From Kofleriaceae bacterium (GTDB lineage Bacteria > Myxococcota_A > Polyangia > Haliangiales > Haliangiaceae): a stretch of DNA of 46,450 bases. The translations under genes were made by a program, and so were the position numbers. Shown one piece after another: positions 1 through 9,012 of this stretch. The notes under the pieces were generated by a model. It made no database searches, was not told the DNA's origin, and was given only the letters and a program-made list of their open reading frames with translations. Every line of letters starts with the position of its first letter. The stretch's first letter is position 1. The stretch lies in NCBI GenBank assembly GCA_025357755.1, contig JANXOP010000311.1:1-46450 (forward strand), written 5' to 3'.

Positions 1-704
1 TGCTCGCGGCACAGCTCGATCACCGAGCGTACGAGCCGCTGCTTCATCGCGTGCTGATCGATATCGCGGACGAGCGACATGTCGAGCTTCACGTAGTCGC
101 AGTCGAGTGGCGTGAACGTGCCCATGCGCGCGTGACCCCCACCGAGATCATCGATCGCGATCCTGAACCCGAGCTCGCGGAGCTCCGCGACGCGATAGCG
201 AACATCGGCTTCACCATCGAGCGACGTGCGCTCCGTGATCTCGAGGACGACGCGCTGCGCGACCTTCGAGAGCGGCGAGAACGGTGAGGTGAGTTGCTTG
301 TCGAACAGGTCGAGCAAGTGGAGGTTGATGAACACCACGCCGCGCTCCGGTGGTGCACTCGCGATCACCTTCGCACTCTGCGCGCGCACGGCCCGACCGA
401 GCGTCGGAATCTTCTCGAGGCGTTCGGCGGCATCGAGGATCGCGCCGGGATGCGGTAGCGATTTGTCCTGCGAGCGCAGCAGCGCCTCGTAGCCAAACCG
501 CGCGCGATTCGCTGCGTGCACGATCGGCTGGAAGTGCATCGACAACCCGGCGAGGCACTTACCGAGCTTGCTCTCGAGGTCCACGAGCTCCGTGGTGATC
601 GAGGTTTCCTCGACGCGGAGGTTCTTGTCCGTGCCGTGTGCAAACCGGTTTGGCGTCTTCACGTCAAGCGACGCGAGAGCGTGTGGAGCCGCAGCTACAT
701 CCAT
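1..704 (-). CDS. EAL-domain cyclic-di-GMP phosphodiesterase-like protein (3' end cut by window)
   Basis: The reverse strand is open from about 704 to base 1 and carries an EAL-type domain. In order I see FQPIV, GYEALLR (the EAL-signature position, here EALLR), VVLEITER, FRIAIDDLGGGHARMG and DYVKLDMSLVRDI. These are the core motifs that bind metal and cyclic-di-GMP in EAL phosphodiesterases. The family hydrolyses c-di-GMP to pGpG in the cytoplasm. The E of EALLR, the E of EITE, the DD pair and the K of KLDMS are all present, so activity is plausible. The start is taken as the ATG at 702-704. The frame stays open further upstream, and I see no clear Shine-Dalgarno. About 75 residues precede the EAL domain and match nothing I recognise. 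The C-terminus lies outside the window. The gene follows the SRPBCC gene by 61 bases on the same strand. Confidence 0.85.
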   Translation of the reverse strand, partial: MDVAAAPHALASLDVKTPNRFAHGTDKNLRVEETSITTELVDLESKLGKCLAGLSMHFQPIVHAANRARFGYEALLRSQDKSLPHPGAILDAAERLEKIPTLGRAVRAQSAKVIASAPPERGVVFINLHLLDLFDKQLTSPFSPLSKVAQRVVLEITERTSLDGEADVRYRVAELRELGFRIAIDDLGGGHARMGTFTPLDCDYVKLDMSLVRDIDQHAMKQRLVRSVIELCRE

Positions 705-765
705 GCGTCGATCCGACACGATGTTCCCAGCGTACGGGTGATGCCGCGGAAAGTCGATGTAGGTA

Positions 766-1239
766 TCAGCAGAGGCGGCGAAGATGCTCGCGGAACTCGG
801 ACACGACGAGCGAGGCAGGGTGGCCGTCGAGCTCGGCCGCGATCAGATCGTCAACGATCGGTAGCTCGATGGTCAGGCGGTACATCATCAGACATGCGCG
901 ATTGGACAACGTCACGAACCGCGCCTCGCCCGAGCACACGACGCTGGAGTCGCGTGGCGTGGTCCAGCTGATCGTGTAAGTGCTCGGGTCGTAGCTGTAT
1001 TCGAGCGTGTAGCCGAGCGAGCCGCGCTCGAGCTTCCGCGTGAACCCGACCTGATTTGCGCGTCCGTCTGTGTGCCGCGACAGCACACGCGCCTTCTGGA
1101 TCAAGGGCAGCCAGCGTGGGATCTCGCCAGCGTCCGCGAAGATCTCGAACGCCGCTCCCGCACTGACCGACAGCGTCGTCGACACTTCACTCGCATGCGG
1201 GAATGTCTGGGGTGGGGCAAAGGCGATCGCGGTAGCCAT
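766..1239 (-). CDS. SRPBCC (START/polyketide cyclase-like) family protein
   Basis: This 157-residue protein has the length and layout of a single SRPBCC helix-grip domain. Its N-terminal strand (SEVSTTLSVSAGAAFEIFAD) is followed by IPRWLPLIQKARVL, a series of beta strands, and a C-terminal helix ending EFREHLRRLC. SRPBCC proteins form a hydrophobic pocket for lipids or aromatic ligands, or act as cyclases. Nothing here identifies the ligand. The start is set at 1239 because an AAGGAG ribosome site sits 8 bases upstream; a further in-frame ATG lies at 1284 without such a site. The gene is the first of a possible two-gene unit with the EAL protein downstream. Confidence 0.75.
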   Translation of the reverse strand: MATAIAFAPPQTFPHASEVSTTLSVSAGAAFEIFADAGEIPRWLPLIQKARVLSRHTDGRANQVGFTRKLERGSLGYTLEYSYDPSTYTISWTTPRDSSVVCSGEARFVTLSNRACLMMYRLTIELPIVDDLIAAELDGHPASLVVSEFREHLRRLC

Positions 1240-1247
1240 GACGGCAG

Positions 1248-1253
1248 CTCCTT
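1248..1253 (-). promoter_or_regulatory. Ribosome binding site AAGGAG deciding the SRPBCC start
   Basis: On the minus strand AAGGAG lies 8 bases before the ATG at 1237-1239. It favours this ATG over the one 45 bases further upstream. Confidence 0.75.
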
Positions 1254-1425
1254 GAGATTGCGGGACCAGGACGGCGGGGACCACCAGCCCTAGAGCAACC
1301 CCGGTACCAACGCCCGATCACGAGATTTCAGGGGGTTGCATCTGGCGACGGGTGTTCCGCGCCGGCTAGCCGAGTGGTCGCGGCGCGATCGGTGTCCGCT
1401 AACTGAAGAGTGCGGGGTCCTGACC

Positions 1426-2193
1426 CTAGCCCGCCGAGAACGGTTGGCAGTGCGGGCAGGACCACGTCCAACGCGGTGGGTCACCGAGCTGGTACGCGAT
1501 GATGAGCGCGCCACATCGCGGACAGGGTTTGTTCGTGCGCGAGTACGCAGCGAGGTCTCGCATGTTGCTGTCGACGCTCGCCTGCATCAGCTCGCGCGCC
1601 GTTTCGTAGATCTGCGCGAGCGCGTGGATCGGAATCGCCGCGACCTGCGTGCGTGGATCGATCCGACACATGAACAGCGATTCGGTCTTCCAGATGTTTC
1701 CGAGGCCGGCGACGACGCGCTGATCGAGCAAGACATCGGCGATGCGCCGCGTCGGATGTTCGGCCGCGCGCTCGGCGCCTAGCCGGCTATCGAAGTCGCC
1801 AGCGAGCACGTCCGGGCCGAGCTTGTGCGTGCCCATGCCATGCCGCGGTGCGCGGCGCGGCGTGATCTCGACGGTCGGACACGTGAGCCAGAGATAGAGG
1901 TGGGTCGCGGTCGCGATCACGAGGCTCGCGCGGCCCGGTGAGGTCTTCGCGAGCCTCGCCTCGCCATCCGCACGCGTCATCGAACGGAACCGACCGTTCA
2001 TGCCTTGGTGGACGTGGATCTCGGTCTGATTATCGAGATCGATCGTGAGGTGCTTGCCGTGGGCTTCGACCTTCTGGATCGTGCGGCCGACCAGATCGCG
2101 GAACAGGCCCTGGGTCGTCGCACGCTCGATCGTCTGGCCGACGAGCGGCACGAGCTTGTTCGCGACGCGCCGGATGCTGTCGCCTTCAGGCAT
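1426..2193 (-). CDS. nei: Endonuclease VIII-like DNA glycosylase/AP lyase (Fpg/Nei family)
   Basis: This 255-residue protein begins MPEGDSIRR. After Met removal this gives the catalytic Pro and Glu that open every Fpg/Nei enzyme. The H2TH region includes LLDQRVVAGLGNIWKTESLF. The C-terminus has a zinc finger of the form CPRCG...CPHC. The family excises oxidised bases and nicks at abasic sites in base-excision repair. PEGDS rather than PELPE places it nearer the Nei side. The start at 2193 is fixed by the catalytic Pro-Glu and overlaps the end of lhr by 8 bases, so translation is likely coupled. Actinobacteria also carry lhr next to a nei gene, which supports a shared repair role. An imperfect GC-rich inverted repeat overlaps the stop codon (about 1411-1433) but no T-run follows. 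Confidence 0.92.
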   Translation of the reverse strand: MPEGDSIRRVANKLVPLVGQTIERATTQGLFRDLVGRTIQKVEAHGKHLTIDLDNQTEIHVHQGMNGRFRSMTRADGEARLAKTSPGRASLVIATATHLYLWLTCPTVEITPRRAPRHGMGTHKLGPDVLAGDFDSRLGAERAAEHPTRRIADVLLDQRVVAGLGNIWKTESLFMCRIDPRTQVAAIPIHALAQIYETARELMQASVDSNMRDLAAYSRTNKPCPRCGALIIAYQLGDPPRWTWSCPHCQPFSAG

Positions 2194-5100
2194 CGCTGTC
2201 CTCGCTGTCCTCGCTGTCGCTGCTCTCGGGGACGTCGGGTGTTGGCTCGGGCTGCGGTGCCGTCGGCTGCACGCCGCGCACGACGAGGCCGCGATAATCG
2301 ACCCGCGCACCGCCCGCGATCAGGCCCGTGCCCCACGGCGACTGCCCCGCAGGCACACCGTCGATCATCTCGATCAATAGCTCGCGACGGCGCTGCTTGT
2401 ACGCGAGCTGCGGAGCCCCTACCGCTAGCGCGAGCTCGATCGCCTCGGGCGCGGTGCCCGTCGCGGTCGTGATCCGCTTGCCCTTGGGCTCGATCCACAA
2501 GGCGAGCGCACCGTCGACCAGGACGACCGTGCTGCCGACCCGCCGCGCGGGCTTGGTATCCGGATCGTTCAGTTGCGGCCAGGGCAGGGCGCTGCCCCAC
2601 GCATTCGCGGGATCCACGGCGGCGAGGACATCTATGCGTTGCGCGTGACCACGCGGTGCTTCGCGCAAACGATCGATCGCACCGGGCCACGCGAACTGCG
2701 CGCCCTCGAGACTCTCGACGAAGTAGCCGCGTCGCACGGTCCCGGCATCTTCCATCGCGCGAAACACGTCACCGACCGCAGTGAAGCCGCCGGGGATATC
2801 ATCGGCGCGCGCACCTTGCCGGCTTGCGATGCCCCAACGTTCGAGCAGGCCCGTCGCGAGCGCGTGGATGCGCGCGGTCCCGGTCGGCGTGGTGCCGAGG
2901 GATTCGACGAGCGACCACCGCCCGCCGAAGGTCGAGTGCGCATTCGCGCGGCGCGCGGTCGGTGCCTTGAGCGAGCGCAGCGGCGCGAACGTATCGTTCG
3001 TGACGAGGCCTGCCCACACCAGATCCCACAGCGCCGCGACGAGATCCGCGCGCGAGGCCCGGGTCGCTTGCTCGAGCCCGACGACAAACGAGGCACCCGA
3101 TGATCGAAGGTGTTCGATCAGGGCATCGTGAAGCGGGCTGTGGTTCGCGATCGTGGTCGGCTCTGGCGCGAGCTCGCGCGCCCGGTCGCGGCGCAAGAGG
3201 ACGACCCGACCATCCTTGGTACCGAGCGCGCCCGCGCCGACCCAGACCAGGTCACCGGAGGCGCCGAGCTCGTCGAGCATCTGCGGGTGATAATCGAGGA
3301 TGCGCGCCGGCAGGATCCGTTGCTCGAGCTCCGAGAACGGCAGCGCGACCCCCTCGAGCCGGCCGATCGTATCGCGGAGCGCGAGCGGCCCGCGCCGCGG
3401 TTGATCGAGGCCATGCCACCGCGGCAAGAACGCGGCGTACGCGACCGCATCGACCGGCGCGACCTGCGCGCGCAGCTTCGCGAGCGTGCGCCGCCGGATC
3501 TGGCGCAGGACCTCGGGGTCACAGCTATCGATCACGGTGCCGCCGGGCCGGAGCTCGCCGCGCACGAGCTGGCTGCGCGCCTCGAGCAACGCGAGCACCG
3601 GTTCGATCATCGGTGCCGCGAGGCCCCAGCGCGAGGCTGGCCCCTCTGCGGTGAACGGTGCGTGGGTGCGACCGTAGCGAGCGATCAGCGAGATCAGCGG
3701 ATCGGCCGCGCGCTCGAGCAGCGCGGCCGGTAAGCCCTGCGGCAACGCGATGCCGAGCCCGTCGCGATAGCGCGCCGCATCCTCGGCCGCGATGTAACGC
3801 GCGACTCCGTTGATCCGGACCGGTGCGAGGCGGCGCTGCTCGACGAGGCTCGCTATCGTCGCGGGCACGTCGAGCTCGGGTACGGTGCGCGCCGCGATCT
3901 CGACCGCATCGAGCTCGCCCAGCCGGCGTACGAGGTCATGAACCTCGTCGAGCGATCGCGCGTGGCGCTCGGGCACGAGTTGCTGGAGCTGGGCCTCGAT
4001 CTCGTCGAGGACGTCGAGATCGAGCAGGTCGCGGAGCTCGCCGCCCCCGATCAGCTCGCGCAGGAGGTCGCGATCGAGCGTGAGCGCCTGCGCCTTGCGC
4101 TCGGCGAGCGGCGCATCGCCCTGGTAGAGGAACGCGGCGACGTAGTCGAACACCAGCGACCGCGCGAACGGCGAGGCCGCCTCGGTGATCGCGGGCTCGA
4201 TCCGGATCGCGCGCGAGCGAACATCGCGCAGGATCTGGAGCAGCGACGGAAGATCGAAGATGTCGCGGAGGACCTCGCGATAGGTCTCGAGCGTGATCGG
4301 GAACGCCGGAAAGCGCAGCGCGACCGCCATCAGCTGCTGGGCCTTGAGCCGCTGGGCCCATAGCGGCGTGCGCCGACCGGGTCGACGGCGCGGCAGCAAC
4401 AAGGCGCGCGCCGCATTCTCGCGGAAGTGGCTCGCGAACACGCTCGATCGCGCGAGCTCGTCGACCAGGATCCGCTCGACGTCATCGGGATCGGGCAGCA
4501 GCTGCTCGTCGGTGGGAAGCAGATCGCCATCGGCGAACCGCAGCGCGATGCCGTCGTCGGTCCACAGCGGATGCACCGGATAGCCGAGCGCGGCCTCGAG
4601 CTGGTGCGCGAGCACGAGCGCCCACGGCGCGTGGATCCGGCCCCCGAACGGCGTCAGGATGCAGACCCGCATATCGCCGAGCTCGTCGCGAAATCGCTCG
4701 ATCGTGATCGCGCGGTCGGTCGGCATCGCGCCGGTCTGCTCGCGCTGATCCGTGAGGTACTTGCCGAGGTTCAGCGCCGCGTACGGATCGAGCTTGTACT
4801 CGCTCGCGAGCCACGCATGCGCGACCTCGGTGCTCTGCGCGAGCTTGGCATCGAGCTCGCGACAGAACGCGCCGAGCATGCGGCCGAGCTCGATCGGGCG
4901 GCCCGGTCCGTCGGCGCGCCAGAACGGCATCTTGCCGGGCTCGCCCGGTGCCGGCGTCACGATCACCCGATCGCGCGTGATGTCCTCGATCCGCCACGTC
5001 GTCGCGCCGAGGATGAAGGTCTCGCCCTTGCGCGACTCGGCGACCATCTCCTCGTCGAGCTCACCGACCTTGGGTCCGTGCGCGCCGAGGTGGACGCCGT

Positions 5101-6652
5101 AGAGCCCGCGGTCCGGAATCGTGCCACCGGAGACCACCGAGAGCAGCCGCGCGCCCTTGCGACCGACGAGGATATCGTTCTGGCGATCCCACGTGAGCCG
5201 GGGCCGGAGCTCGGCGAACTCGTCGCTCGGATAGCGGCCCGCGAGCATGTCGAGCACGCCGAGCAGCGCCGATCGCGGCAGATCGCGATAGCTCGCAGCG
5301 CGCCGGATCACGCGCTCGAGATCCGCGACCGGCCACGGATCGGCGCCGACCATCGCGACGATCTGCTGGGACAGCACGTCGAGCGCGCTATCCGGTACGC
5401 GGATCGATTCGACCTCGCCATCGAGCATGCCGCGCGCGACCACGGTCGCTTCGAGCAGGTCGCCGCGGAACTTCGGAAAGATCTTGCCGACGCTCGTCCC
5501 GCCGACCTGGTGCCCGGCGCGACCGATGCGCTGCATGCCGCGCGACACCGCGCCTGGCGATTCGACCTGGAGCACCAGATCGACCGCGCCCATGTCGATG
5601 CCGAGCTCGAGCGAGCTGGTCGCCGTGATCGCCCGCAACCGCCCGGCCTTGAGTGCTTCTTCGATCTCGAGGCGTTGGAGCCGCGCGATCGAACCGTGAT
5701 GCGCGCGCACGAGCTCGACGCCGGGCTCGATCACGCCGCGCGCGATCGCGAGCTCCGAGAGCTGCTGCGACACGCGCTCCGCGAGCCGCCGCGAGTTGAC
5801 GAACACGATCGTCGAACGATGCGCGAGGATCCGATCGAGCAGCTGCCCGTAGATCAGCGGCCACATCCCGCCGGCCGCGCCGGCCGCGCCGGCCGCGCCG
5901 GCCACGCCATCGGCGGCAGTTTGCGGATTCTCCATGTCGGGTGCGGCGACCACGACCTCGAGATCGAGTGCGGGCTTCGCGCTCGCATCCACGATCTCGA
6001 CCGGCCGGTCCCCTCCCAGATATTTAGCGACCTCTATAAGTGGGCGTTGCGTCGCCGATAGGCCGATGCGCTGCGGCTCGGGATGTCCGGTGCTCGTGAC
6101 CAGGTGAGCGAGCCGTTCGAGCGTGAGCGCCAGGTGAATCCCGCGCTTGGTCGGTGCGAGCGCATGGATCTCGTCGATGATGATCGTGTCGACCGAACGC
6201 AACCGATCGCGCGCCGGGCCGGCGAGCAAGAGGTACAGCGACTCCGGCGTCGTGATCAGGATCTGGCCGGGGTGCTTTTTCTGCCGCGCGCGCTCCTTGG
6301 TCGAGGTATCGCCGGTGCGCACGTCGACCACGATCTGGCTACCCGCGCCGAGCGCTTGCAGGCCCGCGAGCGGCGCGCGCAGGTTGCGCTCGACGTCGTA
6401 CGCGAGCGCCTTGATCGGCGACACGTAGACCACCCGCGTGTCCTCGGTCAGCACCTCGCGCGAGAGCCGGTCGAGGCACCACAAGAACGCCGCGAGCGTC
6501 TTGCCACTGCCGGTCGGTGCGAGCATCAGCGTGTGGCGACCGCTCGCGATCGAAGCCCAGCCGCGCTCCTGGACCGGCGTCGGTGCGGCAAAGCTGCTGG
6601 CGAACCAGCTCTTCGTCGCCTCGCCAAACGGAACGTTTTCGCTCACGCTCAC
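2186..6652 (-). CDS. lhr: Lhr-type large ATP-dependent DNA helicase
   Basis: A 1488-residue superfamily 2 helicase with the length of full Lhr. Near the N-terminus are the Q-motif region TPVQERGW, Walker A APTGSGKT (about residues 45-52), IIIDEIHAL (Walker B, DEIH box) and GLSATQRP (motif III). Motifs IV-VI follow: IVFVNSRRLAERV, ATSSLELGIDMG and QRIGRAGHQVGG. The rest corresponds to the Lhr core winged-helix module and the long C-terminal domain. Lhr moves 3'-to-5' on single-stranded DNA and is linked to DNA repair. Two unusual stretches are visible. A GAA-repeat linker sits between the two RecA-like lobes, and the C-terminus is acidic (repeats of DSED). The start is a GTG at 6650-6652 with no clear Shine-Dalgarno; a second GTG follows two codons later. 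The coding end overlaps nei. Confidence 0.95.
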   Translation of the reverse strand: MSVSENVPFGEATKSWFASSFAAPTPVQERGWASIASGRHTLMLAPTGSGKTLAAFLWCLDRLSREVLTEDTRVVYVSPIKALAYDVERNLRAPLAGLQALGAGSQIVVDVRTGDTSTKERARQKKHPGQILITTPESLYLLLAGPARDRLRSVDTIIIDEIHALAPTKRGIHLALTLERLAHLVTSTGHPEPQRIGLSATQRPLIEVAKYLGGDRPVEIVDASAKPALDLEVVVAAPDMENPQTAADGVAGAAGAAGAAGGMWPLIYGQLLDRILAHRSTIVFVNSRRLAERVSQQLSELAIARGVIEPGVELVRAHHGSIARLQRLEIEEALKAGRLRAITATSSLELGIDMGAVDLVLQVESPGAVSRGMQRIGRAGHQVGGTSVGKIFPKFRGDLLEATVVARGMLDGEVESIRVPDSALDVLSQQIVAMVGADPWPVADLERVIRRAASYRDLPRSALLGVLDMLAGRYPSDEFAELRPRLTWDRQNDILVGRKGARLLSVVSGGTIPDRGLYGVHLGAHGPKVGELDEEMVAESRKGETFILGATTWRIEDITRDRVIVTPAPGEPGKMPFWRADGPGRPIELGRMLGAFCRELDAKLAQSTEVAHAWLASEYKLDPYAALNLGKYLTDQREQTGAMPTDRAITIERFRDELGDMRVCILTPFGGRIHAPWALVLAHQLEAALGYPVHPLWTDDGIALRFADGDLLPTDEQLLPDPDDVERILVDELARSSVFASHFRENAARALLLPRRRPGRRTPLWAQRLKAQQLMAVALRFPAFPITLETYREVLRDIFDLPSLLQILRDVRSRAIRIEPAITEAASPFARSLVFDYVAAFLYQGDAPLAERKAQALTLDRDLLRELIGGGELRDLLDLDVLDEIEAQLQQLVPERHARSLDEVHDLVRRLGELDAVEIAARTVPELDVPATIASLVEQRRLAPVRINGVARYIAAEDAARYRDGLGIALPQGLPAALLERAADPLISLIARYGRTHAPFTAEGPASRWGLAAPMIEPVLALLEARSQLVRGELRPGGTVIDSCDPEVLRQIRRRTLAKLRAQVAPVDAVAYAAFLPRWHGLDQPRRGPLALRDTIGRLEGVALPFSELEQRILPARILDYHPQMLDELGASGDLVWVGAGALGTKDGRVVLLRRDRARELAPEPTTIANHSPLHDALIEHLRSSGASFVVGLEQATRASRADLVAALWDLVWAGLVTNDTFAPLRSLKAPTARRANAHSTFGGRWSLVESLGTTPTGTARIHALATGLLERWGIASRQGARADDIPGGFTAVGDVFRAMEDAGTVRRGYFVESLEGAQFAWPGAIDRLREAPRGHAQRIDVLAAVDPANAWGSALPWPQLNDPDTKPARRVGSTVVLVDGALALWIEPKGKRITTATGTAPEAIELALAVGAPQLAYKQRRRELLIEMIDGVPAGQSPWGTGLIAGGARVDYRGLVVRGVQPTAPQPEPTPDVPESSDSEDSEDSDA
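5870..5905 (-). repeat. Four 9-base tandem units inside lhr
   Basis: The plus-strand unit gccggccgc occurs three times perfectly and a fourth time with one change. It encodes repeated Gly-Ala-Ala between helicase lobes 1 and 2. Unit-number change would keep the frame, so it is a candidate length-variable linker. Confidence 0.85.
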
Positions 6653-6670
6653 GCGGAAGCTATAGCGTGC

Positions 6671-6985
6671 TCAGGTCTGACGCGGCGTCGCGAGATGCTT
6701 CAAAGCTGACACCACGGCGTCGACATCGAACATCGGCTCGGAAGTTCTCTGGCCGAAGATCGGCATGTTGAACCGACCGTGCGGTGATGCCACGGGCATG
6801 TCCCAGGTCCCGCTGGGAACCAAGAGCTCGCCAAACCGCTCACCGTGAACCGGGCACTTGCCGGCCGGACCCATCGCGACGCGGGTCGCGGAGTGCGGTG
6901 CGAGCAGTGTCAAGGCGCCGAGCAGACCCAGCAGACTCAGCGATGCAAAGATCGGGGGGCGCTGCCGGATCGCGTGACGAGTCAT
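6671..6985 (-). CDS. Hypothetical exported or membrane-anchored small protein
   Basis: I do not recognise a family. The 104-residue product starts MTRHAIRQRPP and has one hydrophobic segment (ASLSLLGLLGALTLLAP) that could be an uncleaved anchor or a signal peptide. A short polar domain with KCPVHGE and PIFGQRTSEPMFDVD follows. The single CPVHG does not make a metal site on its own. The start at 6985 lies 7 bases after the stop of the upstream membrane protein gene, which implies co-transcription. A longer reading from 7051 would overlap that gene and looks artificial. Confidence 0.6.
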   Translation of the reverse strand: MTRHAIRQRPPIFASLSLLGLLGALTLLAPHSATRVAMGPAGKCPVHGERFGELLVPSGTWDMPVASPHGRFNMPIFGQRTSEPMFDVDAVVSALKHLATPRQT

Positions 6986-6992
6986 CGAACGC

Positions 6993-7709
6993 TCAACCAG
7001 CGGTGCGCGCGCCGACATTCCCGGAGCGTTGGACCGCGCCGACCACGACACCGATCAGCATCGGCCCGAACGTCATCCCGAGCGTGACGCCGATCGTGAG
7101 GGCTGGGCTCGCTGCGATCGCGGCGCGGATCGCGCTGACAAAATCGGGCAGTTTGGTCTTGGTCGCGACGGCGAACACGACCACGCCAACACCGCCGCCG
7201 ACCCCCAGCGCGAGGACTGCGCCGAGGGCGACCGGGAGCGCTCGAAACGGCGCGGTGAGCACCCGTAGGACCGGGATCAGCAGGCCGGTCGCGGCCAAGT
7301 AGAAGGGAAAGAACATGCCGGCCGAGAACATCGCGAACCACAGCGCGCGCTGGGTCGGCGGGAATGCCAGCGGCGGGGTCGGATCGATAGGGCCAATCGA
7401 GAAGTGCAGGGTCTGGAGGACGACGCAGCTCAGGTACATGAACCCGAAAGTGAAGGCGAGCTTCACCGGGACCGACTTGATCCTCATCCAGGTCGGCAAG
7501 CTCGAACTTTCGGTGCCGTGATCGAGCCGGCCTTCGAAGTAACCCGACAGCACGATCAGCGGAAATTGCGACAGCATGATCGCGAGGTCTGTACCCGGCG
7601 GCAGCTTCGCGGCGACGAGATCAAATCGGGTCGCGACCGCGGCCGCGTGAAGCAGCGCGGCCACGACAAAGTACGGCGCGACCGACCGCGGTTCCAACCG
7701 AGCACCCAT
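6993..7709 (-). CDS. Polytopic inner-membrane protein, unknown function
   Basis: This 238-residue protein has about six hydrophobic segments, including PYFVVAALLHAAAVA, LAIMLSQFPLIVLSGYF, LAFTFGFMYLSCVVLQTL, AGMFFPFYLAATGLLIPVL, a Gly/Val-rich VALGAVLALGVGGGVGVVV, and LTIGVTLGMTFGPMLIGVVV. I recognise no catalytic motif or named family. It starts at the ATG at 7707-7709 and probably forms a two-gene unit with the downstream small protein. The 133 bases upstream (7710-7842) hold no gene and could contain its promoter; I see no convincing -35/-10 pair. Confidence 0.7.
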   Translation of the reverse strand: MGARLEPRSVAPYFVVAALLHAAAVATRFDLVAAKLPPGTDLAIMLSQFPLIVLSGYFEGRLDHGTESSSLPTWMRIKSVPVKLAFTFGFMYLSCVVLQTLHFSIGPIDPTPPLAFPPTQRALWFAMFSAGMFFPFYLAATGLLIPVLRVLTAPFRALPVALGAVLALGVGGGVGVVVFAVATKTKLPDFVSAIRAAIAASPALTIGVTLGMTFGPMLIGVVVGAVQRSGNVGARTAG

Positions 7710-7842
7710 GCCAGGACGGTATCAGGCGGTTCGGCGCGAAACCGCCAAGATGCCGGAATCGTGGCGGTTGGAATACCTGCGAGTTGACATAATACCGATT
7801 CTGCGACGCGACTATGGTGTGGGAGGGAGGCCCTGCACGACC

Positions 7843-8268
7843 TCACACCGGTGCGTCCGGTAGCTCGTTGTCGAGCTTGGTTCCGCGTGGGAACTGCAGC
7901 TCGAGCTCGCTGCCCACGAGCTCGATCGCGCGCACGATTCCCGCGGTCAGATCGCCCGCCTTTGCAGCGCTCCGAATCGCTGCGACCGCGTTATCCCAGA
8001 GCCGCTGGCCGGCGCGCGCGTGGATCGCGGAATCACCCAGCACGATCGCGGTTCGGCGCCGCGGACATACGAAGATCAGCACCCCGCAATGGCCCCGGGT
8101 GCGGCCCATGCCGAGCCGTTCGAACGTCCGGTCCGCGACCTTCCGAGCATTGCCCCAGAACCACGGCGCGACCGCGACCACGACCTCGCCAGCGGTTCCG
8201 TGCTCCGCGGCCTCGACCGCTGCCCGGACCTTCTCGCGATCGACGTACTTATGTAATTGGCGGGTCAC
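7843..8268 (-). CDS. TPM-domain protein, second copy, no signal peptide
   Basis: This 141-residue protein carries a short TPM-like domain (TPM_phosphatase family). The visible pieces are VRAAVEAAEHGTAGEVVVAVAP, RTRGHCGVLIFVCPRRRTAIVLGDSAIH, and a helix ending AGIVRAIELVGSELELQFP. It begins with the GTG at 8266-8268, which overlaps the stop of the preceding TPM gene as GTGA, so the two are translationally coupled. Unlike the first copy it has no signal peptide and no Gly-rich tail with a transmembrane helix. It is probably soluble and may face the cytoplasm. Pairs of TPM proteins, one membrane-bound and one soluble, commonly follow lemA in Proteobacteria. The biochemical role is not settled. 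Confidence 0.82.
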   Translation of the reverse strand: MTRQLHKYVDREKVRAAVEAAEHGTAGEVVVAVAPWFWGNARKVADRTFERLGMGRTRGHCGVLIFVCPRRRTAIVLGDSAIHARAGQRLWDNAVAAIRSAAKAGDLTAGIVRAIELVGSELELQFPRGTKLDNELPDAPV

Positions 8269-9008
8269 CACGAACTGCTGGCTCCGCCGCCGCCGGATCG
8301 GCCACCGCCCCCGGAGAACCCGCCGCCACCACCACTTCCGCTCCCGAAACCACCGCCACCGCCGGAGCTGCTGCCCAGTGATTGAATGATGTCGAACAGC
8401 AACCACGCGACACTCGGGTGCGTCGCGCCCAGGATCACGAGCCCGATCAAGACGATCACGCCGAGCACGATCCAGAACCAGCCGATGCCGTTGCCCCGTG
8501 CTGCGAGTGGCGCGACCTTCGCGGCCTCGGCATCGGGCCCGATCCGCGCGAGGATCTGATCGACACCGGCCGTGATCGCGGCATCGCCGTGGCCCGCGGC
8601 GAGCTCGGGCCTCATCGCCTCGTCCAGGATCCGCGCGGCAAACAGATCCGGAAGCTTCTCTTCGAGCCCGTACCCGACCTCGATCCGCATCGTCCGATCG
8701 GTTGGAAACACGAACAAGGCGACGCCGTCGTCGTTGCCCTTGCGGCCGATGCCCCACGCGGTGAAGACCCGCTGGGTCCACTCCTCGAGCGCCTGGTCGC
8801 CGAGCGACGGTTCGATCCACACGATCACCTGATGCCCGGTCTGGTGCTCGTAGGCCTCGAGGCGCGCATCGAGCGCGGACTTCGTGCTCTCGGTCAGCAG
8901 CGCTGCGCTATCGGTGACCCAGCGGGCGGGCTTCGCGGGCACGGGCCGCTCTGCCGCCCATACGGGCGCCGTGATCGCGAGCGCGATCAGGATCAGCGCA
9001 GCGCGCAT
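8265..9008 (-). CDS. TPM-domain (YgcG-type) membrane protein with Gly-rich tail
   Basis: This 247-residue protein starts with a signal peptide (MRAALILIALAITAPVWA). The TPM domain follows: WVTDSAALLTESTKSALDA, QVIVWIEPSLG, DGVALFVFPTDRTMRIEVGYGLEEKLPD. Next come a transmembrane helix (IGWFWIVLGVIVLIGLVIL) and a tail almost wholly Gly and Ser ending in SSSW. This is the standard YgcG architecture, with the TPM domain outside the inner membrane. It lies 4 bases after lemA and overlaps the second TPM gene. LemA-TPM pairs are widespread and are thought to act in envelope maintenance, but the reaction is not established. Confidence 0.88.
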   Translation of the reverse strand: MRAALILIALAITAPVWAAERPVPAKPARWVTDSAALLTESTKSALDARLEAYEHQTGHQVIVWIEPSLGDQALEEWTQRVFTAWGIGRKGNDDGVALFVFPTDRTMRIEVGYGLEEKLPDLFAARILDEAMRPELAAGHGDAAITAGVDQILARIGPDAEAAKVAPLAARGNGIGWFWIVLGVIVLIGLVILGATHPSVAWLLFDIIQSLGSSSGGGGGFGSGSGGGGGFSGGGGRSGGGGASSSW

Positions 9009-9012
9009 TGTC

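Noticed and set aside
1361..1420. Stretch resembling a tRNA D arm (CTAGCCGAGTGGTCG) between nei and the SRPBCC gene
   Set aside because: No matching anticodon stem, no GGTTCRA T-loop and no acceptor pairing could be found, so it is not called a tRNA.
4427..6061. Long plus-strand open frame (544 codons) opposite lhr
   Set aside because: It is the antisense shadow of lhr. Its composition is Arg/Ala/Asp-rich, with no motif, and lhr has all helicase motifs.
7783..7815. TTGACA on the plus strand with a TATGGT further on
   Set aside because: The spacing is about 23 bases and no plus-strand gene follows, so a promoter is not supported.
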